Assembly (NCBI RefSeq): GCF_016758195.1
Contig: NZ_QYAC01000004.1
Coordinates: forward strand, 342,283-406,282
Source: Leucobacter chromiireducens subsp. solipictus
Lineage (GTDB): Bacteria; Actinomycetota; Actinomycetes; Actinomycetales; Microbacteriaceae
DNA: 64,000 nucleotides
Direction: 5' to 3'
The translations under genes were made by a program, and so were the position numbers. A model generated the notes under the pieces. It was not told the DNA's origin and searched no databases. It was given only the letters and a program-made list of their open reading frames with translations. This document shows positions 8,044-16,165 of this stretch, piece after piece. Numbering within the stretch: position 1 is the stretch's first letter; each line of letters starts with the position of its first letter.

Positions 8044-8420
8044 AACGCACCGCCCTCGACCGCAGGTACGTGCTCGATCCCAACCACCATCGAAGTTTTT
8101 CGTACGGTGCCGGCGTAAATATCGCCGGTGCGCTGCACGCGAATCCGGCGCTCGTCAGACCAGTAGACAAAGACCGCGCCAGCGTCGCGACCCAGGCGTG
8201 CACTCCACGAGACCAGATTCAGCTGCTCCCCGTCGCCATGCAGCGCAATCCCCGGCAGTCCTCGCTCCGGATCCACCGGCGCCTCATTACGCCCGCGCAC
8301 CATCGTCGCACTGCCGTCCTCGGCCACCGTCACGCGATATACGCTGCCCGACACCGTCGTTACGATCCACAGTCCTGGCTCCGCCTCGCAGCCTTCAACA
8401 ACTTGAATCGGCTCACCCAT
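8040..8420 (-). CDS. Hypothetical beta-rich protein, first gene of the GIY-YIG operon
   Basis: 126 aa. ATG 8420 (MGEPIQVVEG) is preferred over an ATG two codons upstream because GAGGAG then lies 6 nt before it. The sequence alternates short strands (LWIVTTVSGSVYRVTVAEDG, VFVYWSDERRIRVQRTGDIYAG) and has no recognised domain. An RCCGCGCATT element ends 43 nt upstream, which marks the likely promoter of the five-gene operon 8420-5163. Confidence 0.6.
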   Translation of the reverse strand: MGEPIQVVEGCEAEPGLWIVTTVSGSVYRVTVAEDGSATMVRGRNEAPVDPERGLPGIALHGDGEQLNLVSWSARLGRDAGAVFVYWSDERRIRVQRTGDIYAGTVRKTSMVVGIEHVPAVEGGAL

Positions 8421-8463
8421 CACCATCTCCTCACACCGCCGGACGGCCCGACCGCAGATAGGC

Positions 8464-8473
8464 AATGCGCGGT
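8464..8473 (-). promoter_or_regulatory. RCCGCGCATT element, copy 3
   Basis: Exact ACCGCGCATT on the minus strand, 43 nt before ATG 8420, at the head of the five-gene GIY-YIG operon. Confidence 0.6.
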
Positions 8474-8482
8474 GGGGCTGTG

Positions 8483-8899
8483 TTAGAGCCGCTCTTCCGC
8501 CGCGCGGCGTGCGCGAACTTCGGCAGCCCATTCACGGGCGGCTTGCGCTTCCCAATCCTGCTCGCGGTCATGTTCCACCTGCCAGAGCCGCAGATCCTCG
8601 CGGGCGCGCTCACGGGCGGCAGGGAGATTGGCCAGGAGTGCCGACTCAAGTTCGGGGTCGCGACTACGGACGATGGCCCCAGCGCCCTCCCGCACCTCGT
8701 AGAGAATGTGTGACGCCAGCCACGTCCCCATCCACGCCAAAGGCAACTCTTCGCGGAGCCACGCCGCGAGCGCGTCGCCCCAGTCGCGAGCCAGTTCTTG
8801 CACGGCGGCGGGCGTTGATCGATGGCGCTGCGACCAACACGTGGCGAGCGATGCGGCGACGACGTCTAGCTGCGATTGAATTTCGTGTTCAGCGATCAT
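8483..8899 (-). CDS. Hypothetical helical protein
   Basis: 138 aa from ATG 8899 (MIAEHEIQSQLD). An in-frame TTG at 8908 is less likely because it would overlap the RCCGCGCATT element. It is Ala/Arg/Glu-rich and resembles part of the protein at 7339-8043 (see that entry). No recognised domain, signal or membrane segment. It lies between the winged-helix gene and the GIY-YIG operon with its own upstream motif, so it is probably a separate transcript. Confidence 0.6.
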   Translation of the reverse strand: MIAEHEIQSQLDVVAASLATCWSQRHRSTPAAVQELARDWGDALAAWLREELPLAWMGTWLASHILYEVREGAGAIVRSRDPELESALLANLPAARERAREDLRLWQVEHDREQDWEAQAAREWAAEVRARRAAEERL

Positions 8900-8907
8900 G
8901 GTTACCA

Positions 8908-8917
8908 AATGCGCGGC
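8908..8917 (-). promoter_or_regulatory. RCCGCGCATT element, copy 4
   Basis: GCCGCGCATT on the minus strand, ending 8 nt before ATG 8899. Confidence 0.6.
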
Positions 8918-8926
8918 GACCGCGCC

Positions 8927-10225
8927 CTACGCCACCGCCCGCTCGGCCGCGATCTGCGCGCGTGCCTGATCCACTCCGGCGCGCTTCTGCAGCACGCCAG
9001 CGACGCCGCTCCGGAGCGCCGACTTCTGCGCCAGGCTCGCGCGATCTCCGATCTGTGCCCATGCACCAGCCACCTGCCCGAGCCATGCCTTCGCATCACC
9101 CTCAGTCTCTGGCGCAGCGCCGACCCGCTGCAGCACCGCTACGGCGACCTCTTCTGGAGTCTTGTACGACCTGATCTGGCCGGTGACTCGATCTGCCTCC
9201 CGCCGGTTGGCCCGCCGCGCCGCGTCAGCCGCCAGCTTCCGCTCATCAGCCGCCGCGGCAGCGCCAGTCGCTTCTGCCACTCCGGCCAGCCACTCGACCA
9301 TCGGCTGCTCGGCTGGTCGATCCGCAAGCCACGCTCGGGCGGCGGCGGGTCGGGCAGGTGAGCCGAGCATCTTCGGCCAGGCCTGGAACAGCTCCAAGTC
9401 TGACGCCAGCGCACGGCGGCGGCGCGTGGCCTGTTTCGGGTGGCGCAACTCCTTGGCGATCTGCCGGGCTTCGCGGGCGCGCGGGGTCATAGCGTCGCGC
9501 AGCGCCGTCAGCCATGCGCCGTGGACGGCAGCACCGGGGTGGGTGAACACAGGCGAGCCAGCGGAAGCCAGCACGTCTGCGAGACTGCCAGGCGTTGGTG
9601 CCACACCCTCCGTCACCCACGCTACGAGTTGGTCAGCATCAGCAGCCCACGCCAGCTCGCCTGCGAGGCGCTCGGGGCGGTAGAGGTGGCGGAGGCGGTA
9701 GGCACGGGTTCTACCGTCGCGAAGTTTTTTCTCGCCGACGAGGATGCCCTCTTGGCGGAGGATCTTAATGACGTTCAGAGCATTCTGCTGGCTGGTGCCG
9801 AGCTGACCAGCGAGCCAGCGGCTGGACACGATCACGTGGGTCATAGTTTCGCAGCGCGCGGCTTCGGCGATCCAGGTGAGACCGATCACAGTGATCGCTC
9901 TCCTGACGATCTCCTGGCGTCCTTTTGCCACCATGTTGTGGGGCACGATTGCCAGCGCCACCACGCGCCGCGCCGCGCGCGCCGGGGCAGGGAGCGAGTG
10001 GACGGAGCTCCGCTCCGCGGCCAGCCGGGCGACAGCAGCCCTGACGCTAGATAGGGAGAACGCATCGCCTTTCAGCACGATTTTCTGCGCGTAGTACAGA
10101 TCGACAGCAGAGAGGTCAGGCATCCGAGCGCCAGCCCAAGCGCAGGCGGCGTAGAGCAGCGCCTCGCGAGTGGAGTAGCGGTGCGCAGCACCAGCGAGCC
10201 AGGTGCGAAACGGGGCGGTGTCCAT
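8927..10225 (-). CDS. Winged-helix protein, possible replication or partition protein
   Basis: 432 aa from ATG 10225, with GGAGGAG upstream. Around residues 130-175 there is a winged-helix-like unit: VSSRWLAGQLGTSQQNALNVIKILRQEGILVGEKKLRDGRTRAYRL, with a helix-turn-helix and a basic wing. The C-terminal half is long, Ala/Arg-rich and helical. Position next to the motif-rich region and transfer-like genes suggests a plasmid-type initiator or regulator, but no catalytic motif is seen. I do not recognise a named family. Confidence 0.5.
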   Translation of the reverse strand: MDTAPFRTWLAGAAHRYSTREALLYAACAWAGARMPDLSAVDLYYAQKIVLKGDAFSLSSVRAAVARLAAERSSVHSLPAPARAARRVVALAIVPHNMVAKGRQEIVRRAITVIGLTWIAEAARCETMTHVIVSSRWLAGQLGTSQQNALNVIKILRQEGILVGEKKLRDGRTRAYRLRHLYRPERLAGELAWAADADQLVAWVTEGVAPTPGSLADVLASAGSPVFTHPGAAVHGAWLTALRDAMTPRAREARQIAKELRHPKQATRRRRALASDLELFQAWPKMLGSPARPAAARAWLADRPAEQPMVEWLAGVAEATGAAAAADERKLAADAARRANRREADRVTGQIRSYKTPEEVAVAVLQRVGAAPETEGDAKAWLGQVAGAWAQIGDRASLAQKSALRSGVAGVLQKRAGVDQARAQIAAERAVA

Positions 10226-10386
10226 CGGAAGTCTCCTCCAGGTTTAGGTAGTCGCAGTTGTCGAACATACTTTTGGCGCGTGCGGAGCGGAGCGCCAAAA
10301 GGGTTTAGTTCGTATTACGTGCGGCGCTCCGCGACCCGGGCGGTGCTGCCGGGGCACGCGAGCAACCAGGTCGGCAGACCGATGAT

Positions 10387-10635
10387 CTAGATGGCAGCGA
10401 GCTCCCGGGCTTCGCCCTCCCGCTGCGCCGCAAGCGGATCGACAGCAGGCGCGGGCGCGGGCACAGCAGCGAGGTAGCCGTAGCCGTACCGGCGGGCAGA
10501 CCGTAGACGAAGCGCCCGACAAGCGGTGGCTGTAGTTTGCGACGGCGGGGTGACCTTGGGCCGGCGGTGCCGGGGCTGGGTGGTTGCCGTAGGCGTAGGT
10601 ACGGGCGGCGGGGTGGCGGACATCTCGATACTCAT
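10387..10635 (-). CDS. Hypothetical proline-rich small protein
   Basis: 82 aa from ATG 10635 (MSIEMSATPPPVPTP); starts at 10701 or 10621 are also possible. The composition is Pro/Thr/Ala/Arg-rich and low complexity, ending QREGEARELAAI. No domain is recognised. It lies between the CHAP-like hydrolase and the winged-helix gene, on the same strand. Coding status is uncertain because of the composition. Confidence 0.35.
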   Translation of the reverse strand: MSIEMSATPPPVPTPTATTQPRHRRPKVTPPSQTTATACRALRLRSARRYGYGYLAAVPAPAPAVDPLAAQREGEARELAAI

Positions 10636-10710
10636 ACTGTTTCTCAAGTAGTTCACTACTCCCCCACCTCTCCTACTCGTCACCCGCCGCCGACGCCACA
10701 CGGCCGTACC

Positions 10711-11316
10711 TCAGAACCGCCACGCAACGGCGTGGAACCCTACCGGCGGCTGCGGTGTCCAGCTTTCGTCTGCGCTCACCAGCCCGGATCCGCCGGGGTT
10801 GTTCGACTCCACGATTCGCAGCGTGCCGTCGCCGTTCAACCCGGTCACCAGCACAGTGTGCACACCGACCGCCCACGCGCCTTCAGCCCCGTCGGCGTGG
10901 TACTGGATCACGTCGCCAGGCACGGCTTCGCTGACACCGTGCCTGCTCGCCGCTGCATAGTTGTCGAGCACGCTACCCCCGCCGTCCCAGCCTCCGCCCC
11001 CAGCGTTCACCCAGCGGCGCGCGCTCTCGATGCACTCGCCCGGCGCAGCCCACCCAGTCGGCCGAGCGGTACCAACCTCGGCGTATGCCATCTCCACCGC
11101 CGCTCGCCAGTCGTAGTCCGGTTCGACTAGCGCCACGGTGGGCGTGGACAACGGCACATCGGGCGCCGATGCGTCGGCCGTCGTGAGCGTTTGGCGGAGC
11201 GGGATGTCGAGGCACTCGATCCCGAGGTTAGGCTCCGCCGCGTGCGCCGCTTCGGCAACGCCAGTCGGGAGGAGCAAGCCAGCCACAAGGGCGATGGCTA
11301 CGGGGATGGTCTTCAT
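10711..11316 (-). CDS. Secreted CHAP-like peptidoglycan hydrolase
   Basis: 201 aa with a clear Sec signal peptide (MKTIPVAIALVAGLLLPTGVAEAAHA). The mature part has an amidase/CHAP-like arrangement: a Cys in GECIESARRWVN, a glycine-rich GDVIQYH segment, a His in GVHTVLVTG and an Asn in VESNNPG. CHAP and NlpC/P60 enzymes cleave peptidoglycan peptides or amides and are used by conjugative elements to open the wall. It follows a DUF2637-like membrane gene on the same strand, which fits a transfer role. The catalytic triad is inferred from order and spacing. Confidence 0.6.
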   Translation of the reverse strand: MKTIPVAIALVAGLLLPTGVAEAAHAAEPNLGIECLDIPLRQTLTTADASAPDVPLSTPTVALVEPDYDWRAAVEMAYAEVGTARPTGWAAPGECIESARRWVNAGGGGWDGGGSVLDNYAAASRHGVSEAVPGDVIQYHADGAEGAWAVGVHTVLVTGLNGDGTLRIVESNNPGGSGLVSADESWTPQPPVGFHAVAWRF

Positions 11317-11350
11317 TTACGGCACTCTTCCTTTTGTCGTAACGGCTGGC

Positions 11351-12130
11351 TTACGCCGCCAGGGCTGGCTGGTCGGTGGCCTCAGCCGCGGCGCGCTGCT
11401 TCAACCGGGTCTCGATTTTGCTCCGGGTTGTCCCCGCCAACTCGGCCGCTTTGCGCTGGCCGTAGCCGTGTTCAAGCAGGCGCATGGCGTAATCGAGGTC
11501 TGCCTCGTCTGCCAGCCGCTCCGGCAGATCAGCGGGCGGCGTAGGCTTCGGCGCGGCAGCGGCAGCGGGTTTTGGTGCGGCGGGCTTGGCTGCGACCCCG
11601 CCCGACGTACTGGTATGCGCAGCAGTGGGCGCAGGCTTCTGTGCCGCACCAGCGTTCCGGCGTGCACTCCGAGAGCGCTTCTGACGGGGCGGGGTCAGCG
11701 TGCGGATCGCTGCGTGCGATGCGAGCAGGACAATTACCGGCGCGCTACCGAGGGCGGCGGCAATGATCACGGTGCGCGGCTCCCACACACCGCCCTCAAT
11801 CTGCCACGCGTGCACGACCTGCGCGCACACAGACACGACGACAGTCAGCAGCAGTAGGGCTGTCTCAAGCGTCGCGCGCTGTCCCCGGGTGTGACGCACG
11901 ATAGCAGCCAGCGCCGCCGCCACTGCACCGGCGTCGAGCACGACGGGCAGCAGTGCCGCTACACCAGTCGGGAGGCCCGCCCACTCCTGTGCGATCGAGA
12001 TCAGTGGTAGCGCGCCGAGGACAAACGCCGAGACGGCAACGATCATCAGCGTGATGGTCAGTGCGACCTGCACACCGCGACCGGCGTGGTCGAGCGAGAG
12101 GGTTTCCGCGCCGGCGGTGCCGGTGGTCAT
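11351..12130 (-). CDS. DUF2637-like membrane protein with C-terminal HTH
   Basis: 259 aa from ATG 12130, with GGAGGCAACAC upstream; the open frame continues to 12232 but lacks a site there. Four transmembrane helices are predicted in the first 125 residues (VALTITLMIVAVSAFVLG, AALLPVVLDAGAVAAALA, LLLLTVVVSVCAQVVHA, VIIAAALGSAPVIVLLA). A Pro/Ala linker follows, then a helix-turn-helix tail (YGQRKAAELAGTTRSKIETRLKQ). DUF2637 proteins are frequent on actinomycete conjugative plasmids near spread genes. It is divergent from the gene at 12297 across paired palindromic operators. Confidence 0.65.
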   Translation of the reverse strand: MTTGTAGAETLSLDHAGRGVQVALTITLMIVAVSAFVLGALPLISIAQEWAGLPTGVAALLPVVLDAGAVAAALAAIVRHTRGQRATLETALLLLTVVVSVCAQVVHAWQIEGGVWEPRTVIIAAALGSAPVIVLLASHAAIRTLTPPRQKRSRSARRNAGAAQKPAPTAAHTSTSGGVAAKPAAPKPAAAAAPKPTPPADLPERLADEADLDYAMRLLEHGYGQRKAAELAGTTRSKIETRLKQRAAAEATDQPALAA

Positions 12131-12183
12131 GTGTTGCCTCCTCAGGGCTGGGTATTGACTGGTTCCACAAGTGATCCACTCTC

Positions 12184-12247
12184 CTTGCGACCTTATAGTT
12201 GCAAGCTTAGTCAACGTTCGGTAATCTTGCAACTATAAGGTCGCAAG
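12184..12247. promoter_or_regulatory. Divergent promoter with two 22-bp palindromic operators, 42 bp apart
   Basis: Two copies of a 22-bp site (12184-12205 and 12226-12247) face each other as exact reverse complements. The outer parts are CTTGC...GCAAG and the core reads CTATAAGG toward each divergent gene, so the -10 (TATAAG) is inside each site. They lie 54 and 50 nt from the starts at 12130 and 12297. The same sites with the same 42-bp spacing recur at 13021-13084. Confidence 0.8.
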
Positions 12248-12296
12248 AAAGCGGCCCCAAGCCGACCCAATCCCCAACCTCGAGGAGATTTAAGCC

Positions 12297-12539
12297 ATGC
12301 CCACCCTCACCCCCACTTTTGACGCCGAGACCGCGCGCAACCAGGTCGTCGACCTACAGTGCGCCCTCGCCGACCTCGTCAGCTTCGAAACCGGCACCCC
12401 CGCCACCGTGGCTCGCGAAACCCTGCCGGACGCATCCACGCTCGAAACCTGGCTCCGCGACCGCGACCAGCATCCACTCGACGAAGCCTCGGCCGAAGTC
12501 TGGCTCGACCGCATCGTCGAGGCAGGACTCCTCCCATAA
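12297..12539 (+). CDS. Hypothetical small acidic protein
   Basis: 80 aa, ATG preceded by GAGGAGATTTAAGCC. Acidic and helical (ARNQVVDLQCALADLVSFET, EASAEVWLDRIVEAGLLP); no recognised family. It is the single gene of the right arm of the 12184-12247 divergent promoter and ends before a terminator hairpin shared with the convergent regulator gene. It could be an antirepressor or partner of that regulator (speculative). Confidence 0.6.
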   Translation: MPTLTPTFDAETARNQVVDLQCALADLVSFETGTPATVARETLPDASTLETWLRDRDQHPLDEASAEVWLDRIVEAGLLP

Positions 12540-12594
12540 CCGCCACCAACAACCGGTGGCCTCGCCGATTCGCTCCAAAGCCACCAAAAAACCA

Positions 12595-12628
12595 GAAGCC
12601 CTCCCGGCAAACCAACCGAGAGGGCTTC
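12595..12628 (-). terminator. Intrinsic terminator for the minus-strand gene at 12642
   Basis: GAAGCCCTC (12595-12603) pairs perfectly with GAGGGCTTC (12620-12628). On the minus strand it is followed by a run of six T (complement of 12586-12591). It may also stop the plus-strand gene ending at 12539. Confidence 0.75.
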
Positions 12629-12641
12629 ACAATTCTCCGCG

Positions 12642-12992
12642 CTACTTTTTCTTCCGCGGGGCGCGCACGACTTTCGCAGCCTTGAATTCGTCGGCGATGG
12701 CTTCGAGGGCGGCACGATCCCAAACGAGCGTGCGAAATACTTCGCCCTCGGGCTCCGGAAGCATCCCGGCGCGCACACTTAGCGGCACCTCGACCTCCCT
12801 GTCTCCCTGCACGAATTTTCGCCCTCCCTTCGACTTCTCCGAGCGCAGGCGCTTCAGCGCCTCGGTCGAATCAAGACCGAGGATTTCGGCCGCTTCAGCC
12901 GAGCCGACATAGCGCCCGTCCGTGAGTTCGCCCACCTGGAGCGCATCGGTCGAGCCATTTTGGGCGCGCGGATTCTGATTGGCAGTGGTCAT
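12642..12992 (-). CDS. Small DNA-binding regulator, candidate binder of the 22-bp sites
   Basis: 116 aa from ATG 12992. Residues 28-55 (YVGSAEAAEILGLDSTEALKRLRSEKSKGG) look like an excisionase-type winged helix or MerR-like HTH. The C-terminus is basic (KAAKVVRAPRKKK). It lies between the two divergent operator regions and its own promoter carries one of them, which fits an autoregulated repressor (inference). It is divergent from the HExxH gene at 13119. The promoter of its own gene has a weaker operator copy (18 of 22 matched), consistent with regulated self-expression. Confidence 0.6.
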   Translation of the reverse strand: MTTANQNPRAQNGSTDALQVGELTDGRYVGSAEAAEILGLDSTEALKRLRSEKSKGGRKFVQGDREVEVPLSVRAGMLPEPEGEVFRTLVWDRAALEAIADEFKAAKVVRAPRKKK

Positions 12993-13020
12993 GCACCGAT
13001 TTTCGCACACTCCTCGCCTA

Positions 13021-13084
13021 ATTGCGACCATAAGGTTGCAAGAAGTTAAATGACGCCATATTCTTGCAACTATAAGGTCGCAAG
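13021..13084. promoter_or_regulatory. Second divergent promoter with paired 22-bp operators, 42 bp apart
   Basis: 13063-13084 is an exact copy of the 22-bp site; 13021-13042 matches in the opposite orientation at 18 of 22 positions. The start-to-start distance is 42 bp, identical to 12184-12247. The exact copy places TATAAG (13071-13076) before the gene at 13119; the diverged copy faces the regulator gene at 12992. Confidence 0.8.
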
Positions 13085-13118
13085 AAGCACCGCCTCCGAT
13101 ACGACACCAGGAGTCACC

Positions 13119-14216
13119 ATGAGCATCATCACCCTCTCCGAGATTCGCCAGTCTCTTCGTTACTACGCCGGCCACCGCGTCACCCGCGGCATCGCTTACG
13201 CCGCCTCCGCCTCGCTGATCGCGACCGCCGCCATCGGCATCCCGCAGTTCGTCGACGCTCACGCCACGCAGACCGAGCGCGTCGCCACCGCCCACCGCCT
13301 GATCGACGGCCAGCTCGATGCCACCGCGACCATCCGGTCGGAGCTGGTAGACCAGATCACAGCAGCGGAGAAGGTGGCTGCGCAGGCAGGCAAGGAGGGT
13401 GCGCTCCCTGAGAAGTACAGCCTCGCCGATCTCCGCGACGCCATCGCCGGCGCTGAAGCCCAGCTCGAAGCACTCGACGCGCAGGCCACAGTGACGAAGA
13501 AGGCCGACGCTATGGAAGACAGTGACAGCTGGCTCCCCCACGTAATCGGCGCACAGGCCGATAACCTCGGCGAGGCTTTCAATGATCTTCGCGTAGAGAC
13601 TGTCACCGCGGGCAAGATCAGCCTCGACGTGATCACCGGCACCGTGCGTGCGGAGATTGACGAGAAGGCCGCTGCCGACAAGAAAGCCGCAGACGAGAAG
13701 GCCGCAGAAGCCGCCGCCGCACTGGCAGCCGAGGAAGCGGCCGCAGCCGAAGGCGCAGCCCAGTCCGCATACGCCCCGAGCGCCGAACCCCAACAGCAGA
13801 CGCCGAACCCCGGGCAGGCTACCGGTGGTAGCTGCCGCGCCCAGGCCGAGGCACTGGTCGCGGCACTCTCCGGGGCACCCGTTATCTGGGTAGACCTATA
13901 CGGGGCACGCGGCATGACCGGCGGCGGACAGGTGACGCTCGGCGACGCAGCGGCCGGAGTAGCTCTGTCGAGCGGCACAGACGATGCCTTCTGGTGCACC
14001 GGACATGGCCAGTATGTCGCCGCTCACGAGGCAGCCCACGCCGTGCACAACGCACACCTCTACCGGCTCATGGACGCCGGGTACCGGTTCGACTGGCAGC
14101 TCGCCCGCGCCGAGCAGGCCGGCGACTGCATCGCACACCAGTGGGGCTACACGGCCGGCGCGACCTACGGCTGCGACGCCGGCGGTCAGGAGCTGGCTCG
14201 CTTGATCCTCGGCTAG
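13119..14216 (+). CDS. Secreted/membrane-anchored HExxH protein 1
   Basis: 365 aa from ATG 13119 with CAGGAG upstream. The N-terminus has a transmembrane anchor (ASASLIATAAIGIPQFV). A coiled region with Ala/Lys/Glu repeats (DEKAAADKKAADEKAAEAAAAL) and a Pro/Gln linker follow. The C-terminal 130 residues contain HEAAHAVHNAH, a HExxH zinc-protease motif, and Cys residues that may form disulfides (SCRAQ, FWCTG, GDCIAHQWG, YGCDAGG). The third zinc ligand is not obvious. The protein resembles the next gene in layout and may act on the cell envelope or partner surfaces. It is controlled by the 13063 operator. Confidence 0.6.
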   Translation: MSIITLSEIRQSLRYYAGHRVTRGIAYAASASLIATAAIGIPQFVDAHATQTERVATAHRLIDGQLDATATIRSELVDQITAAEKVAAQAGKEGALPEKYSLADLRDAIAGAEAQLEALDAQATVTKKADAMEDSDSWLPHVIGAQADNLGEAFNDLRVETVTAGKISLDVITGTVRAEIDEKAAADKKAADEKAAEAAAALAAEEAAAAEGAAQSAYAPSAEPQQQTPNPGQATGGSCRAQAEALVAALSGAPVIWVDLYGARGMTGGGQVTLGDAAAGVALSSGTDDAFWCTGHGQYVAAHEAAHAVHNAHLYRLMDAGYRFDWQLARAEQAGDCIAHQWGYTAGATYGCDAGGQELARLILG

Positions 14217-14238
14217 CGCTGACCCGAATCCATCCACC

Positions 14239-14248
14239 GCCGCGCATT
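14239..14248 (+). promoter_or_regulatory. RCCGCGCATT element, copy 5
   Basis: GCCGCGCATT, 18 nt before ATG 14267. It falls in the 50-nt gap between the two HExxH genes. Confidence 0.5.
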
Positions 14249-14266
14249 CACACACAGGAGGTATTC

Positions 14267-15241
14267 ATGAAAACCAGGACGCTCGTCGCTACCGCCGTTA
14301 CCGGTGCGCTCATCGCCGGGGCGGTGGCGACGAGCGTGATCATCCACCAGCACAACCAAGGCGTCGCGGCGTTCGACGAGGCCAGCGACAATCTCGCCGC
14401 GAGGATCAAAATCATCACCACCGCGCGCGACACCGCTACTGCAGACCTTGCGGAGGCACAGAATCTCCTCGACCGCGCCAGGCAGCCCGGCGCGCTCGCC
14501 CGCACCTATGTGCTTACCGACCTCGACGCTGCGGTCAGCCTTGCCACAGAGCGCATGTCTGTATATGACGAACTACTCGCAGGGCCACAGAAGACGCTGG
14601 CCGAAGCTGACTCGGAGCGCGACAGTCTCTTCTGGCGTTCAGACCTCGACGAGGCCACCGCGGCCATGCGCTCACAGGTTAACCTAGGCAGCGCCGCCGG
14701 GGTGCCGGGGCTAGATCTAGAGGAGGTCGCCGCGGCGACAGAGGAGCTAGAGCGAACCAGCGAAATCGTCGCTGCCGAGAAGCGGATCGCCGACACCCCC
14801 GCAGCGCAGGACAGCTCCGGCTCATACCGGCCCGCCGTCGAAAAGCTCATAGCTGACGCCGGTTTTCACGTCCGCCACACCACCACCGAATCCGCAGCTT
14901 GCGGCGATCGACCGATACGCGGAGCAGCGGCCGCTTTCGTCTGCCCGGGCTCAGACGACGTTTGGATCGTCACCGGAACTATCCCCGACGACGACCCTTA
15001 CCTCGACGCGGCGGTGCGCCATGAACTCGCCCACCAGATGATTTTCCGTCGATGCGGAACTCCGGACCCCGCCGAAGCCGGCAGCCAGCATGAGGCTGTC
15101 ACCAGCTCATACGCCGTCCTCTACTTGGGAGCCGACCGGGCTGAGCTGGCTCGCCCCGGCGAGGTGGATCCCGCCTACAACATGACCTCCGAATCCGACG
15201 CCGCCGCCCGCACCATCCACGACCAGGGCTGCGCCGCCTAA
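14267..15241 (+). CDS. Secreted/membrane-anchored HExxH protein 2
   Basis: 324 aa, ATG preceded by AGGAGG. N-terminal anchor or signal (TLVATAVTGALIAGAVATSVII), then a long coiled region with internal breaks (ARIKIITTARDTATADLAEAQ). The C-terminal domain carries HELAHQMI, again a HExxH motif, with Cys residues in AACGDRP, FVCPGS, RRCGTP and DQGCAA. It has the same order of parts as HExxH protein 1: anchor, coil, Cys-containing HExxH domain. A duplicated, diverged pair is likely. The upstream RCCGCGCATT element could give it independent expression. Confidence 0.6.
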   Translation: MKTRTLVATAVTGALIAGAVATSVIIHQHNQGVAAFDEASDNLAARIKIITTARDTATADLAEAQNLLDRARQPGALARTYVLTDLDAAVSLATERMSVYDELLAGPQKTLAEADSERDSLFWRSDLDEATAAMRSQVNLGSAAGVPGLDLEEVAAATEELERTSEIVAAEKRIADTPAAQDSSGSYRPAVEKLIADAGFHVRHTTTESAACGDRPIRGAAAAFVCPGSDDVWIVTGTIPDDDPYLDAAVRHELAHQMIFRRCGTPDPAEAGSQHEAVTSSYAVLYLGADRAELARPGEVDPAYNMTSESDAAARTIHDQGCAA

Positions 15242-15255
15242 CGAGAGGACTCACT

Positions 15256-15510
15256 ATGTGCCAATCCAAGAAGCATGGCGGTCGCCGCTGCACGCCGCAC
15301 ACTGCGCAGGCAGTCACCGCTGCTACCGACGCGATCTACGCCGCCATCGCTAGAGACACCGGCAGCCTCAATCAGCGCGGCGCGGCACTCGATGCAGCGC
15401 TCGTTCGAGGGCGACTCGCCCGCCGCGCGATGGCTGACCGTGAGGCTGAGATCGCCGGCGAGCTGGGTAGCCTCGCAGATGCTAATGCGCCACCGCCAGC
15501 TGCTCCGTGA
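15256..15510 (+). CDS. Hypothetical small protein
   Basis: 84 aa; ATG 15256 with GAGGACTCACT upstream. Starts MCQSKKHGGRRCTPHT, with two Cys and His that could bind zinc, then an Ala-rich helical part. It overlaps the next reading frame by 32 nt in a different frame. No family recognised. It follows the HExxH genes closely (14 nt) and is probably in the same transcript. Confidence 0.5.
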   Translation: MCQSKKHGGRRCTPHTAQAVTAATDAIYAAIARDTGSLNQRGAALDAALVRGRLARRAMADREAEIAGELGSLADANAPPPAAP

Positions 15511-16138
15511 ATCACAGGAGCCGTACGAGGAGTCCGTGCGCGAGGCTGAGGCTCGGTACGCGCTACTCATGGCAGAAGCGCCAAGCGGAAAGCAATACGA
15601 CCTGCTGCGGGATTTCTCGACTGGCATCACCGCACGCGAGGCACTCGCGCAGCGGCTGCTTGAGGAGCACCCGGAGTGGTCGAGGCCGGGCGCGAAGCCC
15701 ACCCCGGAGGTTCGCGCAGCGCAGGAGGCGGAGCGGATCGCTCACGAGCGGGCGATGGCAATTGCGCCGCTCGTAAATCCTGCGAACCTGGAGGCGCTCT
15801 CCGCCGCTCTTGCCGGTGCCGGGATGTCGCCCGCTGAGACCGCACCGCATGACCGCGGGATGTGGCTCCACCGGCAGACCATCGCGGCCGAGGCTGAGAT
15901 CGCGAAACAGGGTAAGCGCTCGGCACAGATCGGCAGCACGTTCGTCATCCGCCCGCCTCATGGACGAGGCACGGTCACGCTGATCCGCAGGCCGAGCGGT
16001 TGGGCGCTATGCGACTACGCCACCGAGTTCGACTCGCGCGCGCCGATCCTCGGCCTTCACTCGGCGCCACGGTTCGAGCGCCTCACGTCGGCAGACGCGA
16101 CAGCACCCGGATTCTTCGAACAGCTTTTCGCCACCTAG
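15479..16138 (+). CDS. Hypothetical protein
   Basis: 219 aa if started at ATG 15479 (MLMRHRQLLRESQEP); the frame is open back to 15275 and a GTG at 15536 is also possible, so the start is uncertain. The middle is helical (ARYALLMAEAPSGKQYDLLRDF) and the C-terminus has strands (STFVIRPPHGRGTVTLIRRPSGWALCDYATEF). No signal peptide or recognised motif. Same strand and tight spacing with its neighbours suggest one operon from 13119 to 16711. Confidence 0.5.
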   Translation: MLMRHRQLLRESQEPYEESVREAEARYALLMAEAPSGKQYDLLRDFSTGITAREALAQRLLEEHPEWSRPGAKPTPEVRAAQEAERIAHERAMAIAPLVNPANLEALSAALAGAGMSPAETAPHDRGMWLHRQTIAAEAEIAKQGKRSAQIGSTFVIRPPHGRGTVTLIRRPSGWALCDYATEFDSRAPILGLHSAPRFERLTSADATAPGFFEQLFAT

Positions 16139-16165
16139 ACAAACCACCTACAGAGAGGAGACATC

